Shown here: one piece after another, positions 13,607-21,555 of the stretch
Numbering within the stretch: position 1 is the first letter of the stretch
How the letters are laid out: each line of letters opens with the position of its first letter
Translations under genes and position numbers: made by a program
Notes under the pieces: model-generated
What the model was told of the DNA's origin: nothing
What the model saw: the letters and a program-made list of their open reading frames with translations, nothing else
The model's database searches: none
Source: Cryomorphaceae bacterium
GTDB taxonomy: Bacteria > Bacteroidota > Bacteroidia > Flavobacteriales > Schleiferiaceae
Reading direction: 5' to 3'
NCBI GenBank assembly: GCA_013205365.1
Contig: JABMNC010000054.1
Coordinates: 1 to 31,223, forward strand
DNA: 31,223 nucleotides

Positions 13607-14518
13607 TTAATGAAATCGCTCCTCGATTATTCGGCTGGATGCATCAAAAGATGCCACCGAGCTTAGTCCTAAGTAGTCGGCGCCCTCTTGAGCAGAGCGG
13701 AATCCGCGAAATGCCTTAAGGGGTGCCATGCCTATGAGTTCACTGCCTGCTGCACGCAAACCAAAGTCTGCGGCCAGGGCGTCCACGCGGTCGTAGACCT
13801 CCTTGAGCGAGAGTCGGTTGAGGTCGGTAATGTTGCAGCTTACTTGACTGCAGCCAAAAAGAGGCGCATCCCAACCAATGGAGCGAAGGCCGGGCATTCC
13901 TCCGCCACTTTGTTCTCGAATTTGTGCGGAAATTGCCTTGGCGGCCGATGCGTTGAGGCCTGACAGGTTGACGTTGTAGGCAAGCAAAAAGTCACGAGCC
14001 CCAAGGGCCATTGCGCCAAATCTTGGGTGGTAGGATCCGAAATCAAAGTCTAAGGACCTTTGGGCTAGGCCTTCGTACTGGCCCCTTCGCAGGTTGGCTA
14101 AGAGGGCGTATTCTGGGCGTGCAGCACTGAGTCCATAAAACCAGCCGCCGGCTTTAAGGGCACTAATTCGCTTTGCTACCCGACCCGCGGTCTCTATTGC
14201 CAAACTTCCGTCTTCGGGCCTAAGGGCAACTAGGGGGAGTACATCGACCGCTCCGATTCGGGGGTGCGAGCCTTCGTGCCTTCGCATGTCAATGTGCTCT
14301 GCAGCCGCAGCAATTAAGGACTCGCATCCGTCGATCATGTATTGAGCCTCTCCTGCAAAGGTTAGTACGCTGCGGTTTGCGTCGGGTCCTATGTCGCGAT
14401 GCCAAAGCTGCACTCCAGGAACCTGCTCCACTGCCGCGCAGAGCGCATCGACAATTCGCAGGTCTCGTCCTTCAGAAATGTTGGCTGCGCACTGCAGCCA
14501 AGCCTTTGGGCTCAACAC
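13607..14518 (-). CDS. ftcD: Glutamate formimidoyltransferase (FtcD formiminotransferase domain only)
   Basis: 303 residues with CAANISEGRD (family CVPNFSEGRD), RHEGSHPRIGAVDVLPLVAL containing the conserved catalytic histidine region, and YNVNLSGLNASAAKAIS with the downstream SCNITDLNRLSL. The cyclodeaminase domain of the animal enzyme is absent, as usual in bacteria. The enzyme moves the formimino group from N-formimino-glutamate to tetrahydrofolate. The start is most likely the GTG at 14518, which shares one base with the hutG stop (TAGTG); a TTG two codons upstream is possible. It is unusual that the preceding gene encodes formimidoylglutamase, which acts on the same substrate. No cyclodeaminase gene is in the window. 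Confidence 0.88.
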   Translation of the reverse strand: MLSPKAWLQCAANISEGRDLRIVDALCAAVEQVPGVQLWHRDIGPDANRSVLTFAGEAQYMIDGCESLIAAAAEHIDMRRHEGSHPRIGAVDVLPLVALRPEDGSLAIETAGRVAKRISALKAGGWFYGLSAARPEYALLANLRRGQYEGLAQRSLDFDFGSYHPRFGAMALGARDFLLAYNVNLSGLNASAAKAISAQIREQSGGGMPGLRSIGWDAPLFGCSQVSCNITDLNRLSLKEVYDRVDALAADFGLRAAGSELIGMAPLKAFRGFRSAQEGADYLGLSSVASFDASSRIIEERFH

Positions 14519-15444
14519 TACCAAGGCAGGTTGCGGGTTCCGCGCACAAAATCAAGCAGGAGCATGGCCGCTGCCTTGGAATGGCCTCCCTGGTCGTCTT
14601 CGGGCAGTAAGCCCAAGGCTAGTTCGCTGAGGTGCAGGTAGGCAACCTTCCCGGTTTGCCCGGCGCGGTAGGCGAGTTGGCGCGCCTGAGTCCAAGACCA
14701 GCCGCTCTCTGTTTGGGCGCTTGCCGGAGCCCCCGTAATGCCGTCTGCGTCTATTTCTAAGCCAAAGGGCGCATTCTGCACGTGCAGCAGCATGCGGTCC
14801 ATGGCTGATTCCCAGGAGGTTTCTCCTCGGACCGCCCAACTTTCAAAGGTTTCAAAGGTCCAGCCCGGAGTGCTTCGCAGGAGTGCAAGGCTCGCTGAAT
14901 TCACGGAATTCTCGCTCATTCCGAGTACTGCGTAGCGGTCTAGGTAGCCGCGATTGTGGGCGTAGCTGAATCCGTTCCCGCTGTGGCGTCCTTCAAGGGC
15001 ACGTACGTCGGGATGGGGGTCCAGATTAAGGGCATTCACGGGCTGATTGAGGGCATCGTGCGCGGCCCAAAGCAGGGGCATGGAGTTGTTGTGGCCTCCT
15101 CCGATAACCAAGGGGATGTAGCCATTTTGAAACCAAGGGAAGACCGTGGCATAGACCATCTTGTCGATTTCGTCCACCGATGTTGCCTTGCGCAGGTCGA
15201 GAATTCCGCCCCAAGCGAGCAGGTTGTCTGGCACCCATTCGTTGATGGAAATATTCAGCAGGGCCGTCAGGACGCCCTCAGGTGTTTTAGCGGCTCCGGC
15301 GCGTCCGCCGTTGGTACGAATTCCTAAGTCTTCGGCAATGCCGAACAAGACAAAGGGGGCATCGCCCGGCAGGCGCAGGCAGTCTCCAATGCGAAGTTCT
15401 CCTGGGCGCGGACTGTAGCCCTTGGTCCCGGTTTTACTGGCCAT
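14518..15444 (-). CDS. hutG: Formimidoylglutamase, arginase-fold (HutG)
   Basis: 308 residues of the ureohydrolase fold. Metal-ligand motifs are GGGHNNS, NLDPHPDVR and GLEIDADGITGAP, the divergent Bacteroidota version of the arginase DAHxD and SxDxDxxDP motifs. EGRHSGNGFSYA is typical of the Bacteroidota formimidoylglutamase family. It hydrolyses N-formimino-L-glutamate to glutamate and formamide. The start overlaps the hutI stop by 11 nt, and its stop overlaps the ftcD start by one base, so the three genes are one transcription and translation unit. Function is well supported by the hutI neighbour, although arginase-fold enzymes can differ in substrate. Confidence 0.87.
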   Translation of the reverse strand: MASKTGTKGYSPRPGELRIGDCLRLPGDAPFVLFGIAEDLGIRTNGGRAGAAKTPEGVLTALLNISINEWVPDNLLAWGGILDLRKATSVDEIDKMVYATVFPWFQNGYIPLVIGGGHNNSMPLLWAAHDALNQPVNALNLDPHPDVRALEGRHSGNGFSYAHNRGYLDRYAVLGMSENSVNSASLALLRSTPGWTFETFESWAVRGETSWESAMDRMLLHVQNAPFGLEIDADGITGAPASAQTESGWSWTQARQLAYRAGQTGKVAYLHLSELALGLLPEDDQGGHSKAAAMLLLDFVRGTRNLPW

Positions 15445-16678
15445 AGATCAATGTTTGTGCAATGTAGTTTTCGCTGGTGAAGTACGGAATTTGCGCGTAA
15501 TCAGTCATAGGCTTTGTTAAAAGTACGTGCGCTTCCATGCCGGGTTGAATTCGCCCCATTCGCTCCTGGGCACCAAGGGCATAGGCCGCATTGGCGGTGA
15601 GCGCAGCCAAGCCCTCGTCAACGCGAAGCTTCATTTGGCTGGTGGCTAAACTCCAAACCATCCGCAGGTCGCTCGAAGGCGAAGATCCGGGGTTGCAGTC
15701 CGAGGCGAGTGCAAGGGGCAGGCCTGCGTCAATCATGGCGCGGCCGGGCGCATAGGGAATATTCAAAAAAAGCGAGCAATGCGGCAGGGCTACCGGCATA
15801 GGACCAATCCCCTGGGACCAGGCGGTTTTGAGTGCGCTTAGGTCTTCGTCGCTGAGCACCTCAAGGTGGTCAACGCTGAGCGCCTTGGCCTGAATGGAGG
15901 CAGAAACACCACCAATGCTGTGGAATTGGTTGGTATGGGCTTTGAGCCGAATTCCCCTTCGGTCGGCCGCCTCGGCAAGCCGCAGAAGGTCAAACGTTCT
16001 AAAGTACCCAGCCTCGCAAAACAGGTCTACAAAATCTACTAATCCCTCGTCAGCCAAAGCCGGTAGCCATCGGTCGATCGCTTCGCCCACAAAATGATCG
16101 AGGTTTTGATCCTTGGGCAGGGCGTGCAGACCAAGAAAGGTTGCCCATAGGGGCAAGCTTTGGGCGCTTTGCGCCGCCCGAACCACGCGCAGCATCTTGC
16201 GTTCGGCCTCAAAGGTTAGGCCATAGCCGCTTTTGATCTCAGCCGCCACAGTTCCAGTCGATCGGGCCAGTTCAAGGCGCTCCAGAAGGGCGTCGAGTAG
16301 GGCAGACTCATCCATCTTCTCCAAGGCAGCCGCCGAATTTAAAATTCCGCCGCCTGCCGCAGAAATTTCTTGGTAGCTTGCCCCGTCAAGGCGCATGCGG
16401 AACTCGGCAACGCGATCTGCGGCATGAACCAGGTGGGTATGGCTATCTACGAATCCAGGTAGCATCCATTGGCCCTTAGCCGTGCGAATGTCCCAACCCG
16501 CATCACTTTCTGGGCAGTCGGTCATGCTACCTAGGGCCGCAATCTTGCCGTCCACAAGTTCTACAAAAGCATCTCTCACAATCGGTAAGTCGTTCATTTG
16601 AGGACCACAGAGTGCACCCGTCTCAAGGCCTTCTGGACTCCCGACCACGCCGGCAAGATGAGTATAGCGTATGCGCAT
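15434..16678 (-). CDS. hutI: Imidazolonepropionase (HutI)
   Basis: 414 residues from ATG 16678 (MRIRYTHLAGVVG). A longer frame upstream runs into the divergent aroC gene and is rejected. Amidohydrolase motifs: LPGFVDSHTHLVHAADRVAEF with the metal-binding HxH, SYQEISAAGGGILNS, AEIKSGYGL, LKAHTNQFHSIGG, VDHLEVLSDED and ASDCNPGSSPSSDL, all HutI signatures. It converts 4-imidazolone-5-propanoate to N-formimino-glutamate in histidine degradation. The genes for the first two steps, hutH and hutU, are not in the window. The TACCTTCG box ends 4 nt before the ATG, predicting a leaderless message. Confidence 0.95.
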   Translation of the reverse strand: MRIRYTHLAGVVGSPEGLETGALCGPQMNDLPIVRDAFVELVDGKIAALGSMTDCPESDAGWDIRTAKGQWMLPGFVDSHTHLVHAADRVAEFRMRLDGASYQEISAAGGGILNSAAALEKMDESALLDALLERLELARSTGTVAAEIKSGYGLTFEAERKMLRVVRAAQSAQSLPLWATFLGLHALPKDQNLDHFVGEAIDRWLPALADEGLVDFVDLFCEAGYFRTFDLLRLAEAADRRGIRLKAHTNQFHSIGGVSASIQAKALSVDHLEVLSDEDLSALKTAWSQGIGPMPVALPHCSLFLNIPYAPGRAMIDAGLPLALASDCNPGSSPSSDLRMVWSLATSQMKLRVDEGLAALTANAAYALGAQERMGRIQPGMEAHVLLTKPMTDYAQIPYFTSENYIAQTLIYGQ

Positions 16679-16681
16679 TAT

Positions 16682-16698
16682 GCGAAGGTACGCTTCGC
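16682..16698. promoter_or_regulatory. Inverted repeat between hutI and aroC
   Basis: GCGAAG and CTTCGC form a 6-bp inverted repeat around 5 nt in the 33-bp gap between two divergent start codons. It overlaps the hutI -7 box and lies directly upstream of the aroC -7 box, so it could be an operator, but its length is modest. Confidence 0.3.
16683..16690 (-). promoter_or_regulatory. -7-like box of the hut operon
   Basis: Minus-strand TACCTTCG differs from TAnnTTTG by one base and sits exactly 4 nt upstream of the hutI ATG. The identical octamer precedes parA (23686-23693). It overlaps an inverted repeat at 16682-16698. Confidence 0.5.
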
Positions 16699-16699
16699 G

Positions 16700-16707
16700 T
16701 ATTTTTG
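16700..16707 (+). promoter_or_regulatory. -7 promoter box of aroC
   Basis: TATTTTTG is an exact TAnnTTTG match ending 4 nt before the aroC ATG. This places the expected transcription start on or next to the start codon. No clear -33 element. Confidence 0.55.
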
Positions 16708-16711
16708 AAGG

Positions 16712-17797
16712 ATGGCTGGCAACACCTTTGGACGAATTCTGCAACTCACGACCTACGGGGAATCACACGGCCCGGCCATTGGCGGGGTGCTTGACGGTTT
16801 TCCGTCGGGAATCGCCTTAGACCTTGGCTTGATTGCCTTAGAAATGGACCGCCGCAGGCCCAGAGGCCAGGCAGGTACTCCGCGCCGTGAGGACGATTCC
16901 GTAGAGTGGCTGTCGGGTCTTCATCCTGACGCGGACTCCCAAGGCCGACGCCTAAGCCTCGGAACCCCCATCGCCTTTATGGTCCGCAACAGCAATACCA
17001 AGCCTACCGACTACGATGCGCTAACCGACGTTTTTCGCCCCGGCCATGCCGATGCAACCTATCAGGCTAAGTATGGTCTTCGCGATGTGCGGGGCGGGGG
17101 GCGAAGTTCCGCGCGAGAAACTGCTGCGCGAGTGGTTGCAGGAGCCCTTGCAAAACAGCTTCTTGGACCCTCAGTGGTTATAAGGGCAGCGGTAGAACGT
17201 GCCGCAGGAATACAGGCCATACCCCCGTCTGCATGGGATTGGGCAAACCGAGACCTAAGCCCTGTGGCTTGTCCGGACCTTATCGCCAGTGCCGCCATGG
17301 AGTCTGAGGTATCAAGACTTAGGGAGGAAGGTGATTCTGCGGGCGGAATCGTTTATCTCGAAATTCTCGGCCTGCCCCTTGGTCTAGGCGAGCCCGTCTT
17401 TGATAAACTCCACGCCACCTTGGGCCAGGGGATGCTGAGTATTAATTCGGTAAAAGGAGTTGAATTTGGCGACGGCTTCGCTGGCGCTGATTTGCGGGGA
17501 AGCGAGCACAACGATGCGCCTTCCTTGGATGGCACCGTTCAATCCAACCACGAGGGCGGCATCACCGGCGGACTCAGCAACGGGCGGCCAGTAACTCTGC
17601 GAATTGCGTTCAAGCCGGTTTCAAGCATTGCTAAAGATCAATTAGCTTATTCCTCTGACGGTCAAGTACAAAAACTTCAAATAAATGGACGCCATGACGC
17701 CTTAGTGCTGCCCCGTGCGCTGCCTATTGTCGAGGCTATGGCCGCCCTAGTTATTGCCGATGCTTTGCTTTTACAAAAAATCCATTTCAGACAATAG
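16712..17797 (+). CDS. aroC: Chorismate synthase
   Basis: 361 residues with all family signatures: MAGNTFGRILQLTTYGESHGPAIGG at the start, RRRPRGQAGTPRRE, FRPGHADATYQAKYG, DVRGGGRSSARETAARV, INSVKGVEFGDGF, and SNHEGGITGGLSNG. It converts 5-enolpyruvylshikimate 3-phosphate to chorismate in the cytoplasm using reduced FMN. The start is fixed by the conserved N-terminus and by the -7 box 4 nt upstream. The symporter gene follows after 5 nt, so aroC probably heads a three-gene plus-strand unit with the symporter and the PorE-like gene. Confidence 0.98.
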   Translation: MAGNTFGRILQLTTYGESHGPAIGGVLDGFPSGIALDLGLIALEMDRRRPRGQAGTPRREDDSVEWLSGLHPDADSQGRRLSLGTPIAFMVRNSNTKPTDYDALTDVFRPGHADATYQAKYGLRDVRGGGRSSARETAARVVAGALAKQLLGPSVVIRAAVERAAGIQAIPPSAWDWANRDLSPVACPDLIASAAMESEVSRLREEGDSAGGIVYLEILGLPLGLGEPVFDKLHATLGQGMLSINSVKGVEFGDGFAGADLRGSEHNDAPSLDGTVQSNHEGGITGGLSNGRPVTLRIAFKPVSSIAKDQLAYSSDGQVQKLQINGRHDALVLPRALPIVEAMAALVIADALLLQKIHFRQ

Positions 17798-17802
17798 GTT
17801 CT

Positions 17803-19185
17803 ATGAAACTTCATCAAAAAATACTTCTCGGAATGGGATTGGGCCTCGCCTGGGCTATCGGATCTGCCTTTGCGGGCGGAGCCCAGTTCACGGCAGATTG
17901 GATTGCTCCCTTTGGAACGCTCTTTATTAACGCCCTCAAACTTATTGCTGTGCCTCTTGTGCTCTTTAGCATTATTGACGGAGTGGGCCAGGTAGGAGAT
18001 CCGCGCGTTTTAGGACGCATCGGGGGAAAAACCCTTGGGTTGTATTTCATTACAACATTAGCTGCAATTCTTATGGGGCTCTTTGTTGTGAACATGATCA
18101 AGCCAGGCCTCACTGCCTCAGACGCTCAGCGCATGGAGAACCGCAGGGGTTTTGAAGCCTGGCTGCATGCAGCAGGCAAGCCAAGCCCCGACGGACAATG
18201 GCTCACCGACGCAACGGCCGCAGAGGCGTCTACCGCGGTTGACACGCGCCTCAACGAGCAAATTGCCAGTGTGGAGTCTTCAGGCCGCGGTCCCTTGGAA
18301 TGGATGCAAGAAATGGTTCCGAGCAACGTATTTGAAGCACTAAGTGCGGGAAGCATGCTTCAAATTATTGTATTCGCCATCTTTTTTGGGGTAGTCCTTG
18401 TGCTCATGCCTCGGGAGCATACCGACCGTCTTCGCCCCCTAATCGCTCAATTGTCGGGGGTCTTTATTCATATGGTCATTGTGGTGATGAAGGCCGCTCC
18501 CTTCTTTGTCTTTGCCCTCATGGCGGGTACCCTAACCCAGCTAACGGGTGATGATCCAGAGCGTTTGCCTAATTTACTCCAGACCTACGGAACCTACATG
18601 CTCACGGTGCTCTTGGGCCTCGCAGTCCTTTTGGTCACATTGTACCCCACCATTGTTTGGATGGCAACGCGCAAATACGGCTGGTCCTGGCTCAAGAGTT
18701 TTAAATTCTTTTTTCGCGGAATGCGTCCTGCCCAACTTTTGGCCTTCAGTACTTCCTCTTCGGCGGCAACCTTGCCGGTAACGCTGGAATGCGTCAACGA
18801 CAATTTAAAGGTTGACGAGCAGGTAAGCCAGTTTACCCTACCCATCGGGGCTACGGTAAACATGGACGGAACCAGTCTTTATCAGGCCGTGGCGGTAATT
18901 TTCTTGGCGCAGTTTCATTTTGTGGATCTGTCTCTTGCCCAACAGGTAACTATTGTGATCACTGCCGTAGCTGCCTCGGTAGGTGCTGCGGCCATACCCT
19001 CTGCCGGACTAATTATGCTCATCATGGTTTTGGATGCTGTGGGGCTGAATCCTGCATGGATTGCCTTGATCTTCCCGGTGGACCGCATACTCGATATGTG
19101 CCGTACCGTTATCAACGTCTCTAGTGATGCGGCCGTTGCACTAAGTATTGCCGCGAGCGAAAAACAATGGCGCGGGGCAGAGTAG
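17803..19185 (+). CDS. Dicarboxylate/glutamate:cation symporter (DAACS family)
   Basis: 460 residues with the DAACS fold: about eight membrane helices plus re-entrant loops. Diagnostic motifs are the serine-rich hairpin FSTSSSAATLPVT, TLPIGATVNMDGTSLYQ, VGAAAIPSAGLIM and the helix 8 motif RILDMCRTVINVSSDAAVA. It imports acidic amino acids or C4-dicarboxylates with Na+ or H+; the exact substrate is uncertain, although an arginine in helix 8 (MCRT) is associated with glutamate/aspartate-type binding. A soluble, variable segment of about 70 residues sits between helices 3 and 4. It starts 5 nt after aroC and overlaps the next gene by 19 nt. Confidence 0.93.
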   Translation: MKLHQKILLGMGLGLAWAIGSAFAGGAQFTADWIAPFGTLFINALKLIAVPLVLFSIIDGVGQVGDPRVLGRIGGKTLGLYFITTLAAILMGLFVVNMIKPGLTASDAQRMENRRGFEAWLHAAGKPSPDGQWLTDATAAEASTAVDTRLNEQIASVESSGRGPLEWMQEMVPSNVFEALSAGSMLQIIVFAIFFGVVLVLMPREHTDRLRPLIAQLSGVFIHMVIVVMKAAPFFVFALMAGTLTQLTGDDPERLPNLLQTYGTYMLTVLLGLAVLLVTLYPTIVWMATRKYGWSWLKSFKFFFRGMRPAQLLAFSTSSSAATLPVTLECVNDNLKVDEQVSQFTLPIGATVNMDGTSLYQAVAVIFLAQFHFVDLSLAQQVTIVITAVAASVGAAAIPSAGLIMLIMVLDAVGLNPAWIALIFPVDRILDMCRTVINVSSDAAVALSIAASEKQWRGAE

Positions 19186-21068
19186 GCTTAGGCGTTCTTC
19201 TGGCTTGCGGATTTTGGGCAGTGAATGCTCAAAATGTTCAACTCGGTGATTGCGAGCAGTCCCCGCCTCCTTCTTCTCAGGTGCTCAAGGCAGAGGGAGC
19301 TTTGGTAAAGGGAGATCGCCCAATGGCGCAGGTTTACCTGTCGAGTTTGCGCCGCAAGGAGCCGGAGTCCATTCACGTTTGGTACCTCGATGCGGAACTT
19401 GCTCTTCTTTTGGGTGAGGATCGCGCGGCCCTCGCCTGGTATGAAAAAGTTTACTTGGCCTGCCCTGATTATCTTGATGACCTCGCCTTTCGTATTGGTG
19501 CCCTTCATGCTGGGCAGGGCAGGCGCGAAGAGGCCCAGAGGTATTGGGCCAGTTCCAATGCCGGACCCGAGGCAAATCGCTGGCTTCGTCGTTTTGCCCT
19601 AGAAGACTCCCTTCGGGCTAATCCTGTACCCTTCAAGCCAGAGCCTATTGCAGGCCTCGACAGCCCCTCAGACGAGTTTTTGGCGGTTCTAAGTCCAGAC
19701 GGAAGCAAGTGGTATTTTACCCTGAGGCGCAAAGTAGTGGACCGAAGGAGCGGCCCAGCAGCCCAAACACGCATCGAAGAGCTTCTCTGCGAAGGAATTC
19801 CCAGTGCTTCAGGCATGAACGTCAGGCCCCTTGACCATCCCTTTAACGCTGGCCTCAACGAAGGCAGTCCTTCGGTCAGCGCAGACGATCAATGGATGGT
19901 CCTGACCTCCTGCGCAGGGGATGCTTCGGGCTACCGCAATTGCGACCTATTCATGGCTCACCGCGAGCATGGCGAGTGGTCCACGCTGCGCCCCATTCCA
20001 GAATTATCCCTACCCAAGTCTTGGGATTCCCAGGCCACCTTATCGGCTAATGCCGACCGCATAATTTTCTCGAGCGACCGGCCAGGCGGCAGGGGAGGGC
20101 TTGACCTGTGGTCTTCGCATAGGCTATCTGACGCAGCATGGTCAGAACCGGTAAACCTTGGTACCGAAATCAATACCGAGGGAGACGAAAAGTCACCCTT
20201 TCTGCACGCGGACGGGCAAACCCTGTTTTTTTCTTCGGACGGCCATCCGGGCATGGGTGGATTCGATGTGTTTTACGCTGATTTAGGCCTCAGCCTCAGG
20301 CCTATTAATTTAGGCTTCCCCATCAATACCGACCAGGACGAACTCGGTTTCGGTGTTCACGCCAACGAACCACTAGGGTATTTTAGCAAGCGAAGCGAGG
20401 CTACCGGCTTTGATATGCTGCGGTTTGAGCTTCCGTCCACGGCTGCAGGAAGGGAAGTCGCCTTTGTGCGCGGTACCGTTGAGGGAGACCTTCCTCAAGA
20501 GGGTCGCAGCACCCAAATTCGCATTGAGAACTTAAAATCCAAAACAAGCCAATCGGTACTTGTCGATGCCTTCAGCCGAACCTTTACCGCAGTAATCGCT
20601 CGCGAAGACCTTGCGGCATCCGTTTTGTCGCTCGATCATCCAGACCTCGGCTACACCGCCATCCGCCTCGAAGCGCATCACGATCAAGCGCCGGTGCCCG
20701 GGCTGATTGCGCGCAAAGCCATTGCTGGCGAAGAGTTTGCCCTAAGAAGTATTTTGTTCAGCAGCGCCAGCGCCCAGCTCAGCCCCGAAGACCAACTTGC
20801 CCTACCGGGTTTTGCAGGCTACCTAAAAAGCCATCCGTCTTTTAAAATTGAAATCCAAGGGCACACCGACAACGTCGGTACCGAGCGGACCAACCAGATT
20901 CTCTCCCAGCAGCGGGCACAAAGTGTTATGAATGCATTGATTCAGCTCGGGCTGGACCCAAACCGAATCAGCGCCAAGGGATACGGATCCTCGAAGCCCG
21001 TGGGTAGCAACCAAAGCAGCGAGGGACGTTCGCTTAATCGGCGAACGGCCTTCGTGATTTTACCCTAA
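19167..21068 (+). CDS. OmpA-family protein with TPR and PD40 beta-propeller domains (PorE-like)
   Basis: 633 residues. Domain order: an export signal (MARGRVGLGVLLACG, with a lipobox-like LLAC at residues 11-14, or type I cleavage after AVNA), a TPR-like region (about 30-130), and PD40/WD40-like repeats (about 160-415: ADRIIFSSDRPGGRGGLDLW, GQTLFFSSDGHPGMGGFDVF). A beta-sandwich linker (about 425-505) follows, then a C-terminal OmpA peptidoglycan-binding domain (about 525-633: IEIQGHTDNVG, LSQQRAQSVMNAL, RISAKGYGSSKP, NRRTAFV). This order matches PorE of the type IX secretion system of Porphyromonas, which anchors the apparatus to peptidoglycan; the same architecture occurs in other Bacteroidota OmpA proteins, so PorE identity is not proven. 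Its start overlaps the symporter by 19 nt. Confidence 0.85.
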   Translation: MARGRVGLGVLLACGFWAVNAQNVQLGDCEQSPPPSSQVLKAEGALVKGDRPMAQVYLSSLRRKEPESIHVWYLDAELALLLGEDRAALAWYEKVYLACPDYLDDLAFRIGALHAGQGRREEAQRYWASSNAGPEANRWLRRFALEDSLRANPVPFKPEPIAGLDSPSDEFLAVLSPDGSKWYFTLRRKVVDRRSGPAAQTRIEELLCEGIPSASGMNVRPLDHPFNAGLNEGSPSVSADDQWMVLTSCAGDASGYRNCDLFMAHREHGEWSTLRPIPELSLPKSWDSQATLSANADRIIFSSDRPGGRGGLDLWSSHRLSDAAWSEPVNLGTEINTEGDEKSPFLHADGQTLFFSSDGHPGMGGFDVFYADLGLSLRPINLGFPINTDQDELGFGVHANEPLGYFSKRSEATGFDMLRFELPSTAAGREVAFVRGTVEGDLPQEGRSTQIRIENLKSKTSQSVLVDAFSRTFTAVIAREDLAASVLSLDHPDLGYTAIRLEAHHDQAPVPGLIARKAIAGEEFALRSILFSSASAQLSPEDQLALPGFAGYLKSHPSFKIEIQGHTDNVGTERTNQILSQQRAQSVMNALIQLGLDPNRISAKGYGSSKPVGSNQSSEGRSLNRRTAFVILP

Positions 21069-21077
21069 AAAAGCCTA

Positions 21078-21428
21078 CTATTTTATGCGGCGCTCCTTGA
21101 TGCGAGCGCTCTTTCCAGTGCGGTCGCGCTGGTAGAAGATGCGTGCACGACGAACCTTACCCGTCTTGTTTACCTCAATCTTCTCTAGGTTGGGCATGTT
21201 AATCGGGAAAATCCGCTCGACGCCAATGGCGCCTGACATCTTGCGAATGGTAAAGGTTTCGGTGGTTCCGTAGCTGTTGCGCTGAATAATGTCTCCGCGA
21301 AAGAACTGCGTACGGGTTTTTTCACCTTCCACAATTTTGTAGTACACCGTGATGGTATCACCTGCCTTGAACGATGGGAAGTCTTTCTTCACCACGTAGG
21401 TGTCTTCAACGTACTTAATTAGATCCAT
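21078..21428 (-). CDS. rplS: 50S ribosomal protein bL19
   Basis: 116 residues from ATG 21428 (MDLIKYVEDTYVVKKDFPSF), which matches flavobacterial L19; the ten-codon upstream extension is not conserved. Core motifs are AGDTITVYYKIVEGEKTRTQFF, TFTIRKMSGAIGVERIFP, and KIEVNKTGKVRRARIFYQRD. It sits at the 30S-50S interface. Unlike most genes here, it has an AGGAG close to the ATG (3 nt spacing). It has its own promoter and a leader of about 90 nt. Its stop is 9 nt from the convergent PorE-like gene stop. Confidence 0.97.
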   Translation of the reverse strand: MDLIKYVEDTYVVKKDFPSFKAGDTITVYYKIVEGEKTRTQFFRGDIIQRNSYGTTETFTIRKMSGAIGVERIFPINMPNLEKIEVNKTGKVRRARIFYQRDRTGKSARIKERRIK

Positions 21429-21520
21429 GATCTCCTGTTTATGCAATTCAAACGGCAACGTGCTTCACTTTGAAGCAGAGGTTGGGTCTGCAAAATCCCC
21501 GTTGGCGAAATTCCTCTAGG
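21429..21520 (-). promoter_or_regulatory. 5' leader of rplS, possible autoregulatory RNA
   Basis: About 90 nt separate the predicted transcription start from the rplS ATG, long for this window where many leaders are almost absent. It contains a hairpin with 5-bp stem GCTTC/GAAGC (21462-21476). Ribosomal-protein leaders binding their own product are known in many bacteria, and I recall an L19 leader proposed for Flavobacteria; I could not confirm a match here. Confidence 0.4.
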
Positions 21521-21525
21521 GGCGG

Positions 21526-21555
21526 CAAAGTTAGTAAAAAGAACTATTAGAACAA
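21526..21555 (-). promoter_or_regulatory. Promoter of rplS
   Basis: Minus strand: TTG at 21553-21555, 19 nt spacer, then TAACTTTG at 21526-21533. Both elements and the spacing fit the Bacteroidota housekeeping promoter. It is the best complete promoter in the window. The -33 part lies inside the last codons of surA. Confidence 0.7.
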
